Positions 1 to 47,800 of a DNA stretch of 64,000 nucleotides are shown piece after piece. The notes below the pieces were generated by a model. The model was not told where the DNA came from. It saw only the letters and a list, made by a program, of their open reading frames with translations, and ran no database searches. Position 1 is the stretch's first letter, and every line of letters begins with the position of its first letter. This DNA comes from Chelonoidis abingdonii (Eukaryota > Chordata > Testudines > Testudinidae): contig NC_133770.1 in NCBI RefSeq assembly GCF_003597395.2, positions 35,805,217 to 35,869,216 of the forward strand, written 5' to 3'. Position numbers and translations under genes: made by a program.

Positions 1-391
1 AATGGGCTCCATGGTTGCCATGCTATTTCGTCTGCCAGGGCAATCCAGGGAAAAAGGGCGTGAAATGATTGTCTGCCGCTGTTTTCCCGGAGGAAGGAAT
101 GAGTGACGACATTTACTCAGAACCACCCGCGACAATGATTTTTGCCCCATCAGGCACTGGTATCTCAACCCACAGTTCCAGGGGCCGGGGGAGACTGCGG
201 CAACTATGGGATAGCTACAGAATAGCTATCCACAGTGCAATGCTCCGGAAATCCATGCTAGCCTCGAACCATGGACGCACACCGCCGAATTAATGTGGTT
301 AGTGTGGCCGCGTACACTCGACTTTATTCAATCTGTTTTACAAAACCAGTTAATGTAAAATCGGAATAATCCTGTAGTGTAGATGTACCCT
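1..391. mobile_element. DNA-transposon remnant (right end), turtle-type high-copy family
   Basis: The sequence from the window start to 391 resembles a family common in turtle genomes. It starts in GGGCTCCATGGTTGCCATGC, has an internal segment with GACGACATTTACTCAGAACC, and ends TGTAGTGTAGATGTACCCT, the reverse complement of the usual AGGGTAYRTCTACACTA start. The other terminus is outside the window. It may belong to PIF/Harbinger, but the flanking trinucleotide does not clearly show the expected duplication. The 74-codon frame at 69-293 is not a gene. Confidence 0.6.
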
Positions 392-539
392 CTGTCTGTC
401 CTTATGGGTCCGGGAGCAGGGTGCTGTGATGAATGCAGTTGGCTTCTGGCTATTCTAGTGCCACAGTGACCTCTGGTGGATGGAAGGCGGGGCTGCAGGA
501 TTTCTCAAGCAGAACCTATTTTCTGAGCAAGGACGGCGG

Positions 540-600
540 AATCTGCATTGGATATGAATTGTGCGCATGCGCAGTGATGCACAGTTCCCCCAGAGTAAAC
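540..600. repeat. Fragment of the GAATTCTGCGCCACTGCGCA-type repeat
   Basis: The stretch with TGCGCATGCGCAGTGATGCA followed by CAGTTCCCCCAGAGTAA resembles the right end of the element at 13399-14796 (GTGCATAGTGGCACAGAATT, CCCCCAGGAATAA). It is degenerate, and the left part of the 410-600 region is not assignable. Confidence 0.4.
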
Positions 601-699
601 AGTAGATGGCACAGGCAGAGGATAAGTTTGATGCAATATGGTATTGTTGCTGAAGGTCACAGTTAACAATGGTTGTATGCAGTGTAGTTATAGCCACGT

Positions 700-800
700 T
701 GGTCCCAGATATTGGGCAAGATGGGTGAGATAGTATCTTTTATTGGCCCAACATCTGTTCGTGAGTCAGACAAACTTTTGAGTCTCACAGTGCCCTTCTT
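700..800. repeat. Interspersed repeat (amniote family with TCTTTTATTGG core)
   Basis: GGTCCCAGATATTGGGCAAG followed by ATGGGTGAGATAGTATCTTT and a TTATTGGCCCAACATCTG core belongs to a family also seen at 10560-10650 (GATGAGGTAATACATTTTAT) and, as a small piece, at 1622-1645 (GGGCGAGATAGTATCTTTTA). The class is not certain. Confidence 0.6.
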
Positions 801-2216
801 AAGTTACCTCAACCCACCTTGTCTCACAGTTAACGAAGACAGTTATTTGTCATCATTAATTGCTTGTGTTTGCTGAGGCTTTCTCCTGAGGAGACCAATA
901 TTTTATTACTTTTGATTATGAAACTGACATTATATTTTTCTTTCTTATGCATAAAGTAGATTTCCCCTCCCTTGCAAAATTAGCCAGTTAAGGGTGGGAA
1001 TTTTAATGACATACATTTTACTTATCACAAATGTGCTCTTTTCACTGCATGTAACTTCTTTCCATAGAGGATAGCAGTATTGCTTAATTGCAGAGACAAG
1101 ATTTCTACATTTAAAATATTTTTCTTTAGAAGACCCAGTCATAATTCTAATTAAATTTTGCCATAAGTGCTAAGAAAGGGGTAGTTTCACTAGTGATATT
1201 ACCTCCTTTGAAAAAAGTTGTCCACGCAAATATTTTAGACTTCCATCACAATTTTGACAGTGGGAGTCCCACTATGCACGGGGCTAACAGTGGAAACCCT
1301 GGCTGTCCCAGGGCTGAGAGCAAGGGTGGCTTCTCTCAGCCCCAGGCGGCTGACAGCAGAAAATCACGGAAAAGTAATAATTAACTTTTTTTACAATCAT
1401 CCCACAATTTAAGCAGGGCTTTATCAATAAGTATTATACATTGAATTTCTAATTATAGGTTATATATTTTACCAATGGCTGCACATACTAGTTTGAAACT
1501 GAGCATTCATTTCACATAAAACTTAAAATAAGGAGTTAGCTTATTGCTGGTGCTAGGGAAGGAAAGCAGTGTCCACGTAAATGGAGGATGCATCCTGCAA
1601 GAATTTAAATCTTCTAAACTGGGCGAGATAGTATCTTTTATTGGTTAAAAGTAAATTTAATGCTTGCCGTCAACAGTTAAATTTTGCAACTCACAATGCT
1701 TTTAGAGGAGACTTTAAATAATGAAAAATTAATTTTAGTATCTGTCTGCACCTTTTAGCCATCTAAATGCCCCATGTCACCATACATTAAGCAGATTTGA
1801 GTATGTCTCTAGAATCTATGATGTACAGATAGAAGCCTCAGCTTAGAAAATTAGCAGGCCAAGATTTTGAGTTAACATTAAAGTTGAAATGTGTATATAC
1901 AACAAATACACTAAGTTAGTGGTTCTCAACATTTTTCCTATTGGGATCTCCTTTTCCTTATATGAAACCTTCTCCCATTATAAATACGTAGGGGTGATCA
2001 TGAGTCCCAGGTTAAGAACCCATGGCCTATGCATTTAAACACTGGGAAATATAGAAGGAAGATAAATATTCAAATCCTCACAGTTCATATAGTCCCCTAA
2101 GTAATATACGCATTAAATATCGCATTTTAAAATCAACCTTAACCACCTTGTATCTTTGTCCAACTTCAACATATTGATTAGAAACTGTCTTAAGCCCACC
2201 CAATGTAAATGATATA

Positions 2217-2634
2217 TAGTAGAACTCAGAGTTATGAACACCATAGTTATGAATTGACCAGTCAACCACACACCTCATTTGGAACTGGAAGTATGCAATC
2301 AGACAGGAGCAGAGACCTCCTCTTCATTCCCTCCCTTCCCCCATCCCAAAAAAGCAAATACAGTACTGTGTTAAATATAAATTACTGAAAAAAAGGGAAG
2401 ATTTAAAAAAAAAGATATTTGACAAGATAAGGAAACTGTTTCTGTGCTTGTTTCATTTAATATGGTTAAAAGCAGCATTTTTCTTCTGCTTAGTAAAATT
2501 TCAAAACTGTATTAAGTCAATATTCAGTTGTAAACTTTTGAGAGAACAACCATAATGTTTTGTTCAGAGTTGCAAACATTTTGGAGTTAGGAATAACCTC
2601 CATTCCCGAGGTGTTTAACTATGATATTGTACAG
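2217..2634. mobile_element. Mariner-like (TA-target) non-autonomous element, diverged copy
   Basis: The left end TAGTAGAACTCAGAGTTATG and the inner ACCAGTCAACCACACACCTC with ATTTGGAACTGGAAGTATGC match the better copy at 9559-9897. The right end is decayed but still reads CCTCCATTCCCGAGGTGTTT and ends before a TA. TA dinucleotides flank both sides. Confidence 0.7.
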
Positions 2635-3359
2635 TACACTTCGGGCTACAGGTCCTCACTAACGATCGCTGCTCAGTTGCTGTCTTGTAGTTCACTGGCT
2701 TATGTTTAAGAGATGGGATATTTATATTGCCCGTCGCCGTCCATTTAAAGGCAATGAGTCCTTTTCTGACTAGTGTGTTAATGGAGCAGAAAGCTCATTC
2801 CTCCTCCAGCTTTCTTATACAAAAATGTCACTATTCTTTCCCTATGCATTCTTCCAACATGAGCAAAGCACAGCTGTCAGATACACCTCACATCTAGGCT
2901 ACACACCTAAGAACATCCTGTTCATTATACCAGGCTAGTGTGTTGTTTAAAACATCTATTATTTGTATTTGTGATAAACATGTTGCTATTGAATGGTGGG
3001 TGGATATTGGTGGGCAGATTTAAGGTTGTTTTGGAATGTGCAATGTAATATTTTACACGTTTTCATTTGAAGTGATATGAACTGTGAGTGTATCTGAGAT
3101 TTCTTCTTCCTTTAACTATTTCCATATTTTTAAGTGCATACTTTTGTCTGTAATAGTCCTTGGTACACATTTAACAAATATGTAAACCTTATTGTTACTT
3201 TTAAATTCCAGTTACTAGTTAAATTTTGTATATTTTAACTTCCTTTTTTTAAAAATATGGGGACTAGTGCTTTGCTTAGGAGTTCTATAATGTCCGCTTT
3301 ACTCCACCCCTAGACCTAAAACCTCAATAAGCCTAGTAAAGCCTTATTTATATAACAAA

Positions 3360-3560
3360 TGCTTTGCAGGTATAGCTATACTGCCAGAGTCCTCTAGTGT
3401 AGATGTAGCTTAATGCCTGCTTCCCCAAATGACACTAATTATGCCGACAGAAGCATTCTTAGGTTGACATAGCTGCGATGTTGGCTGGGATTGTGGTTTG
3501 TTTTTTTCCTCATACCTCTGACCGATATAACTATGCCAACAAAATTTTGTAGCATAGACT
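3360..3560. repeat. Probable DNA-transposon fragment
   Basis: CTCTAGTGTAGATGTAGCTT, TATGCCGACAGAAGCATTCT and CGATATAACTATGCCAACAA resemble pieces of a high-copy amniote MITE with AGTGTAGACAT-type ends. No clear termini or target duplication could be seen. Confidence 0.4.
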
Positions 3561-3644
3561 TGGCATAACTCTCTGCAGGGTCACTGGCTCCCTCCCCTGG
3601 TTCTCCCTAAAATGTAGAGGTAGCCAAGGGCAGGGTGGATTTGA

Positions 3645-3755
3645 TTTATGTAGAAAACCATAATTAGATCAAGTCTTCCTGACCAGTGATTTAAATCAAT
3701 TCGATTTAAATCACTGGTCAGGAAGACTTGATTTAATTATGGTTTTCTACATAAA
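3645..3755. repeat. Long near-perfect palindrome at the hAT left end
   Basis: The left arm 3645-3697 and right arm 3703-3755 are 53 nt each with one mismatch around a 5-nt spacer (AATTC). The arms read TTTATGTAGAAAACCATAAT and continue through CAAGTCTTCCTGACCAGTGA. The related element at 31944 has only one arm, so the palindrome arose by an inverted duplication of the subterminal sequence. Confidence 0.95.
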
Positions 3756-3847
3756 AGTGCATTCTTTTTGGTTATTATAACCATAATACATATTCTTCAC
3801 AACTCAGAGAGAGATGTAGGTTTCATTTTTAGAAGGTACACACTATG

Positions 3848-4719
3848 CAGTAACTCCTCACTTAACGTTGTAGTTATGTTCCTGAAAAATGTGACTTTAA
3901 GTGAAAGAATGTTAAGTGAATCCAATTTCCCCATAAGAATGAATGTAAATAGGATTAGGTTTCAGGGAAATTTCTTTTTGCCATACAATGCAGTACTGTA
4001 GTTGGGAGGTGCCCCTGTCTTAAGCCACACAGGCACAGCCCACTGACATGGGAGACAATGAAACAGGCAAGGAGGCTAAAGGTGCTGTAGGCTAGGAGAA
4101 ACATGTTGCGCAGCGGCAGCTTCCCTACTCTGCAAGCACCAGGGGTAGGGGTTCAACCCTGGGCCTGCCCACGCCACCCCTTCCCCGACCCCCCACCCTT
4201 AACCTGCCTCTTCTTCCCCTCCTCTCCCCCTTTATTCTGCGCGCCGCATCCTCCCCCCTTCCTCCCCTGCCTCCTGCCCATGGCAATCAGCTGGCTTGCG
4301 ACGTTCAGGGGGGATGAGGGAGGGGAGAGGAGAGGAGTGAGGACTCGGGGCGCAGGCTCTCCCCCCTTCCCCCACCTCCTGCCCGCAGTAATCAACTGGC
4401 TTGCGGCATTTGGGAGGGAAGGGGAGCCTGCATGCCGAATCCTCACTCCTCCCCCACCCTCGTGAAAGCTGCAAGCCAGCTGATTGCCACGGGCAGGAAG
4501 AGGAAGGTGCTGATCCATGGGGTCTACCGGCAGGTGGGAGGTGTTGGGGGAGGGGCGTAGGGGATCTGATGGGGACTGCCAACTGTGGACAAAGCAGGCA
4601 GCCAAACGACGTTATAGCAAAGCATTGCACAACTTTAAATGGCGCACATTCTGTAATTGAGCAGGGATCAATTGATTGAAACAATGTTAAGTGAGAGAAC
4701 ATTAAGTGGGGAGTTACTG
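3848..4719. mobile_element. Mariner/Tigger-like non-autonomous element nested in the hAT copy
   Basis: The left end CAGTAACTCCTCACTTAACG and right end AAGTGGGGAGTTACTG are inverted repeats. A TA follows the right end and TG, probably a mutated TA, precedes the left. The subterminal text TTTAAGTGAAAGAATGTTAA is typical of this family. The centre (4100-4600) is GC-rich and carries overlapping open frames on both strands that I regard as non-coding. Confidence 0.8.
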
Positions 4720-5359
4720 TACATTTTTAAACAATGATTTATTCTGAAAACTTTTCAGATTAGTTTTACAGCTATATGAGAAAATGAATGATTGATTGTT
4801 CAATTATTTTGTTTACCAACGGTAATTGAAGCAGATATTTATGAAGTCTTTGGGAGGTGATCTATCTCCATTTCAACAAGTTAATCATTAATATTTGGAG
4901 GATTTTCTTGCCATGCTGTATTAGGAGGAGAACATCTCCAGACAGACATTTAAATTGCTTTATTTAACTAAAACAACAACATTAAGTATTCTGCACTTTT
5001 TCTTCAGCAGCAAACATAGTATTTTGACAAAACAAGCATATGTCCCTCGTTTCTCACATTTATCTCCATACTTCTTCTCCTTGTTCAGATCTATTCCGCC
5101 CCCAACAATATTCTATTCGTTGAACTTTCTGAAACTTTGCACTTTTAGAGAGAGGTAAGAAATCGACTCTGTGTACACAAATTTGCAGAGGGACAATAGA
5201 GTTGAGTTATGTTGTTTCTCACCTCTCTATATTATTTATTTGTTTAAAAACATTTTTGTTGTTAATAAGCATGTTACCTCTGGAGATACAAATCCGCAGT
5301 TTGAGATCTGCAAAACTAAGCTTCTCTGATGGTATCTTGTAGGCTGAGCACTGAGTCCC

Positions 5360-5555
5360 ACTGGGTAGATAGAAAGATTGGGATGCTGAAGTGGGTTTTA
5401 GCCTACGAAAACTTATGCTCAAATAAATTTGTTAGTCTCTAAGGTGCACAAGTACTCCTTGTTCTTTTTGCTGATACAGACTAACATGGCTGCCACAGAC
5501 TAACATGGCAGCCACTAACATGGCTACAGACTAACATGGCTGCCACACTGATTCC
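5360..5555. repeat. Interspersed repeat (AGCTTATGCTCAAATAAATT family) with short tandem tail
   Basis: GAAAACTTATGCTCAAATAA followed by TTTGTTAGTCTCTAAGGTGC and ACAAGTACTCCTTGTTCTTT is a very common amniote repeat motif. Its end CAGACTAACATGGCTGCCAC has been partly tandem-duplicated several times at 5475-5550. It lies inside the hAT element. Confidence 0.75.
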
Positions 5556-5851
5556 ATGATGAAATACCTTTGAGGTATAACGTATCCTAATTAAAACTAC
5601 TTTAGATAGGTTTTTTCCTCACAAAGCATTTTATCAAACAAATCAGAATTAAATAAAATAAAAAGTTTTTTATTTTTTTTAATCATGGATTTTTGTCCGC
5701 CCTGGCCACTGGGACCTTGTGGAACTCCTATCTTTACTTCGCACTACTCTGCAAAGGTTTGGAGTGCCATAGACCTTAGGCTACCAGTGTGAATCAATGG
5801 AATAGCTCTACACTTCACACAGAGTCCTCAAATTTGTCTGTACCTCATAAG

Positions 5852-6249
5852 TAGGATCCTACCAAATTTATGGGTGAACTGATCACCCTCATAGTATCTG
5901 GCTATTGTAGTGGAGGGGCAGGGCTGGAACACCCCAGCTCAGGGGGTTCTACCATGTGTCAGGGTCCAGCTGCTAATCCTGGCTGGGCCAGGGAGAGACG
6001 AGTGGCGGGGCTTCCTCTTCCCCTGCAGGGGCCACTCCTGGGCAGGGTCAGACCCAACTCCGGGAACCTCCCCTGGCTGCTGGAAGCTCCGTGGCTGTGC
6101 TGCCTTCATAGCTTTGCAACCATGAGGACCCCCAGAGTTATAAAATTGATATTTCAGATGTAAACATCTGAAACAGTGAAATTGACCATTTAAAAAATCC
6201 TATGATGGTGAAATTGACCAAAATTGACTGTGAATTTGGTAGCGCCCTA
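5852..6249. mobile_element. hAT-like MITE with 8-bp target duplication
   Basis: The ends TAGGATCCTACCAAATTTAT and (reverse complement of right end) TAGGGCGCTACCAAATTCAC are inverted repeats. The flanks CTCATAAG (5844-5851) and CACATAAG (6250-6257) agree at 7 of 8 positions. The middle is GC-rich. The open frames at 5870-6163 are not genes. Confidence 0.8.
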
Positions 6250-6711
6250 CACATAAGCTATATAACTATTATGTCAAATATAATTCTTAACTATTTAATT
6301 ACAACCTAATTTCTTCAAATACAGCTTATAAACTAGTTTTCAAGAAGCTCTAATTGCATGGAAAGTTGTTGGTACCCTCTGAGTTAGAGGGACTCAAACA
6401 CATTAGATGCTAGTCAGATATTCAGATGAGTAGCCTTTTTTTAATAACCTGAAATGCAAATAGTGTGAATAATTTTCTTCAGATGTTGCAGGAGAATTCT
6501 TCAAAGTAGGTGTCCATGTACAAAACCACAGAACCACAATACAAGGGCAGTATGTAAAATGTCATTCTAGCTGTGCCATTGAGACATGGAACTCAGTGAA
6601 GGAAAGTTTATCTAGGAAACTGACTAATCTTATCAGAATGTGTATTTTTGAAAATAAATGAGTATGGCAAATTATTGCTGTGAATTCATTTTCACATGAA
6701 TTGTTTTACAG

Positions 6712-43912
<37,201 letters not shown>

Positions 43913-44875
43913 AATTGAGAAAATGGATCTTTGTCCATGGTTTTGCACATTTGTAAACTACCCTTTAACACTAGTTTGGTCTTGGTTTTCTTACCAAACA
44001 TGGTTTTTAAAACAGTTGATCAGTCTGCTTTTAATATGTATATCCTTTGTCTAAAACAAAACCACTATACAAAATGTTCATTAATTCCAAATGGCTTGTT
44101 GTTTTTTATTTATCCTACTTTCTGCACCTTATTGAGAGCCTGAGTATGTATTTGTAAAGTTAGTAATGTCACTTTCACACTTGGCAAAATATTTCTCTGG
44201 CTGCTGTGGAGTACTTCCAATTTGTTGGGGCTATTTTGCAATTAAACACAACTGAGTGGGGGCATAAAATGCATTATTTATCTGTCTGGGGTTCAATATG
44301 TTCATAGTCACATTTGGGATAGGAACTTTCAGACCAATTTGGAGCTGCATCCATAGGGAAAATGGAAGTTTTTACACTGCCCTGAGATCTAAAAAACATC
44401 TTATCCCTCTGAATTACTCCTTAGTGGGAAGAGAACAGAGATGTTCTTGGCATCCCTAGGTCACATACACTGCCTGCTCGGCTGCTGGTTGTAAAACTTA
44501 ACTGTATTTTTGCTGCTAACATTTTTCCCCTGGCAAATGCACAGAGTTAAGGAAGCTTATAGCAAGTTAATTTAAACAAAAAGTCTTTTTTTTTTAATCA
44601 TACCGAAAGGACTTTGAATGTGTTATGGGATGATAGACTGAACAGTATTTATTTTAGTGACTCCTCGTTTATTTTAAATTTACAAGATCTGAGTGTGTGT
44701 GTGTGTATATATATATATATGACTTCTTTTCTGTGTTTCTGCCAGATGTTAAAAAAAATCTTTGCTAATGAAAATATGAATTATGTATATTAGTCTATAT
44801 AATGTGTTGCAAATTGATTAATTTGAGAACATCATAAATTCAATTTCAATAAAACTTGAGTTAAAATTAGGACTT
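43913..44875 (+). other. MASTL: MASTL 3' untranslated region with poly(A) signal
   Basis: AT-rich sequence follows the stop codon. An AATAAA lies at 44848-44853 in CAATTTCAATAAAACTTG, the first canonical signal after the stop in a suitable setting, so the transcript probably ends near 44870. A TG/TA dinucleotide run (44693-44720) lies inside the 3'UTR. A second AATAAA at 46229-46234 could serve a longer form. Confidence 0.7.
44693..44720. repeat. (TG)n(TA)n microsatellite in MASTL 3'UTR
   Basis: A short GTGTGTGTGTGT run passes directly into TATATATATATA. Confidence 0.9.
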
Positions 44876-47800
44876 TCAGTATTAAGCCTTTTAATGAGGG
44901 ATCTAATCTGTATTTTAATATATTGGGAAAATACATAGATTATGTTTCTCATAATGCCTGATTTGTCTGTTAAAACTGTTTTCCTTTATCTTAGATGGAA
45001 ATCACTATTAAACAAAATTTCTTTCTTTTAGTGCTTACAATTTCATTCAATTCATTACAACGTTTTTAGTTTCCTGCTTCAATGTCTGCTATGGTGGGGC
45101 GGAAGGTTCATGCTGTACCATGGTATAATCCAGCTACTGTATCCCAAAACTGATCACTATGCTAGCAATCATCGTGTGGCTTTTCAGGGCATTGCATGGA
45201 ATTGACATTTCAGACAAAGCAAGTAGATTGATGACCATTCATTTCCCATGCTTCCTGGCACACAAGGCTAGTGAATGCAGTGTGAACTAATCTAGAGTTG
45301 CCAGACTTCCTGTTCCAAATAGCCAAGAAGGGTGTGAGAGAGAAGAATCACCCTATGTGTTGTCCCAGAAGCCACACAAGAGATCAGACAGTTGCAAAAT
45401 GTCACAAAATTACAATTGTCAAGACATGTTTGCATTGTAATTTACTGGGGACCTGTGAAAACGTGGTATGATGAACACATTGGAATGTTGAGATGTCAGA
45501 AGCCACACTATAGTTCTTGTCACATTGATTGAAATGTCCCCCAATTTCTGCATATTTGCAGATCACTGAATCTAGTTTGTGCATGTAGCAGCAATTTAAA
45601 TGGTGACAGTTTTCTAAATGTTGACTATAATAGGTATTTATTACTTCACATGATTAACAGAGGACTATTTCTGTCAGTGAGATAAAGAAGCTGCAGATCA
45701 TAACAGGTCCTTTATTGTAAGAGAAATGTAGCATTTGTAGCCAATTACCTCAAACTCTCAAAAAAAAATCTTAACCTGAGATGAAGTACAGCATCTGAAA
45801 ATGTCATGAGATTAGTTTGGTTTTTCATTAGTTAGGTGTGAGAAAACTAGTCTTTTTTTTTAATGAGAAATACAGCTTTATGGTGCACTGTCATCTCTCC
45901 AGAAAAGTCTATTAGCAAACTGTTGAAGTTGAATGCACTAGCTTATATTCATCAAGAAAATATTTAACAAATACCAAGGTTGTCTAATTTATAAAGAATC
46001 ACAAATTTGAGCTTTTATTTAAAGACCTTTCAAATTAATTACAATGTGCATTGTGAACTACAGAACTATTTGAAGTTTAATCATCTTTTTACATAGTCTA
46101 ATGCATTAATATAAAACTAGAAATCAAACCACTGTAAAACATGTATAAACAAGAACCCTAATATCTATCCATTCTGTTTCAAAAACTATCTCAAGGAACC
46201 CAATTTAAATGTTTATATATTTTACCATAATAAAGTCTTGCAAGTCAAAATAATGACACATGGGAATTTCATTACACTGTGTATAAGTTTTGTAGACAAA
46301 TCAGAGAGCCGAGTGTATTAATATGAATGGTATGCATTCATTATAAAACATTTTTGCACAGGGTCATATTTTTCTTGGTCTGTACAGCTGCATAATGTGA
46401 ATTCTCAATCTAATTCTATTAAATATCTTGATTTTTTGGTTACTATGCAGACAATGGAATTAAGACTACATGTTGACTAAACAAGTTGATCCAGCAAATG
46501 CTTTCTTCAAAACTGTTTTAGCTTTATCCTTTTATCATGTATTGTTTCAAAGATTCATCGTTACCCATTTAACACCTCCCATTTTCCCATGACAGAAGCA
46601 TAAAACAAGAGGTTTGGAGGCCTTGGACAAATTTAATCTTCTTGTAACTAGTTATCTCAATCATAACACAGGCGGTAGAAGAGGCTTTTGGTCCCTGGAA
46701 GCTGTGGAATGCTGCCTCTGTGGTCTGTTGTGCATTTGATAAGCCAGTTTCTTTTGAGGCCCCTTAGTTTCTATGCACTCCATATTTGTTCCATAATCTA
46801 TACACAATTCCAAAGCTTCAAGCTGACCTCAAAGTCAGCTTAGTTCATGTCAACTGGACACACAGTTAACCTCAGGAAATGTCAAGTCCACTGAAATCAC
46901 TGTAGTTAGAGTCATGGCTTTCAGGCACTTAGCTCTGTAGCCAACATCACTATTAATCAGACTCTGAGAAACTTTTCATCTATTATGGCACAGACAGCTG
47001 GGGTCAAGAAGCCTTGGAATGTTGACTGTACCTTTTTCTGACTGAGCCCAGGCTTTAGTAACCTTGAAACCCCAGACTCAACTATTAGAACCACTCCCAT
47101 ACCTGGGAGAACCTAACCCCTGCGCCTCCAGTCAGTTCTGGAACTCACTTACCATCATTTACAAATGAGCTCAGTGGAATCTTTTAAGCAGCTGATGTTT
47201 GTTCATGGGCTAAATTTAACTGGTTTGGTAAAATAAAACATTTTACTCTGTTTTCTGTTGAACACTGGAACCTGTCCTTTATGAAACTGTGTGACCAGCC
47301 AGCTAGCACTATACTTTCTTACCAGTTTGTTTCACAGTACCTTTATGCTATTTCACCTCTTCTACCTACAGCCTTAGATTTCATTTTGACACTTCTCCTC
47401 CCTTAAACTTTTTTGAAACCTGTATAATAAAAATAACCCTTTTAAAGTTCTCAGCAGGAGCACCCTTTACATGGGGGCTAAGTATCATGCTGAGGTTCAA
47501 GTGAAGGACCAGTCTGAACATTTTATATAGTGTATGTGGTTGAGAGAAAGAAGTTTGTTGCTGCACGTTTTGCTTCTGCCTCCAACCTCTCACCCCCAAG
47601 CACTAGATTTAAATAAGTACTTAGAACAGAGAGGGTCAGTAATGTCATTGATTCTTCCTCAATTTGCAATGTTTTATCTAAGTGATAAGACAGTCTTCAA
47701 ATGCTTTTATAAATTACTCTGCCCCTGTGCAGTACTAGTTTATTTTTAATATTTTTCTGTCCTCTTCATGTGTAGGCACTGGGCCATTGGCCAATCATGT

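Larger units (their letters stand above)
3631..5704. mobile_element. hAT-family non-autonomous element with 8-bp target duplication
   Basis: The terminal inverted repeats are CAGGGTGGATTTGATTTA on the left and (reverse-complemented) CAGGGCGGACAAAAATCCAT on the right. The flanking 8-mers are GCCAAGGG (3623-3630) and GCCACTGG (5705-5712), 6 of 8 identical. The left 140 nt and the segment 4720-5045 match the hAT element inside DIRS copy B (31944-32420), so both belong to one family. This copy carries no transposase, contains a nested element at 3848-4719 and has a long perfect foldback next to its left end. Confidence 0.85.

Noticed and set aside
4103..4702. Overlapping open frames of 92-156 codons on both strands
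   Set aside because: They lie in the GC-rich core of a mariner-like element, overlap on both strands and have low-complexity Pro/Gly/Arg composition with no domain.
1..6711. MASTL first coding exon inside the window
   Set aside because: No sequence encoding the N-terminus, glycine loop or AVK motif was found; the region is intron filled with repeats, so exon 1 must lie upstream.
46229..46234. AATAAA as the main MASTL poly(A) signal
   Set aside because: A signal at 44848 is closer to the stop codon and in a better setting; this one could only serve a longer, unproven form.
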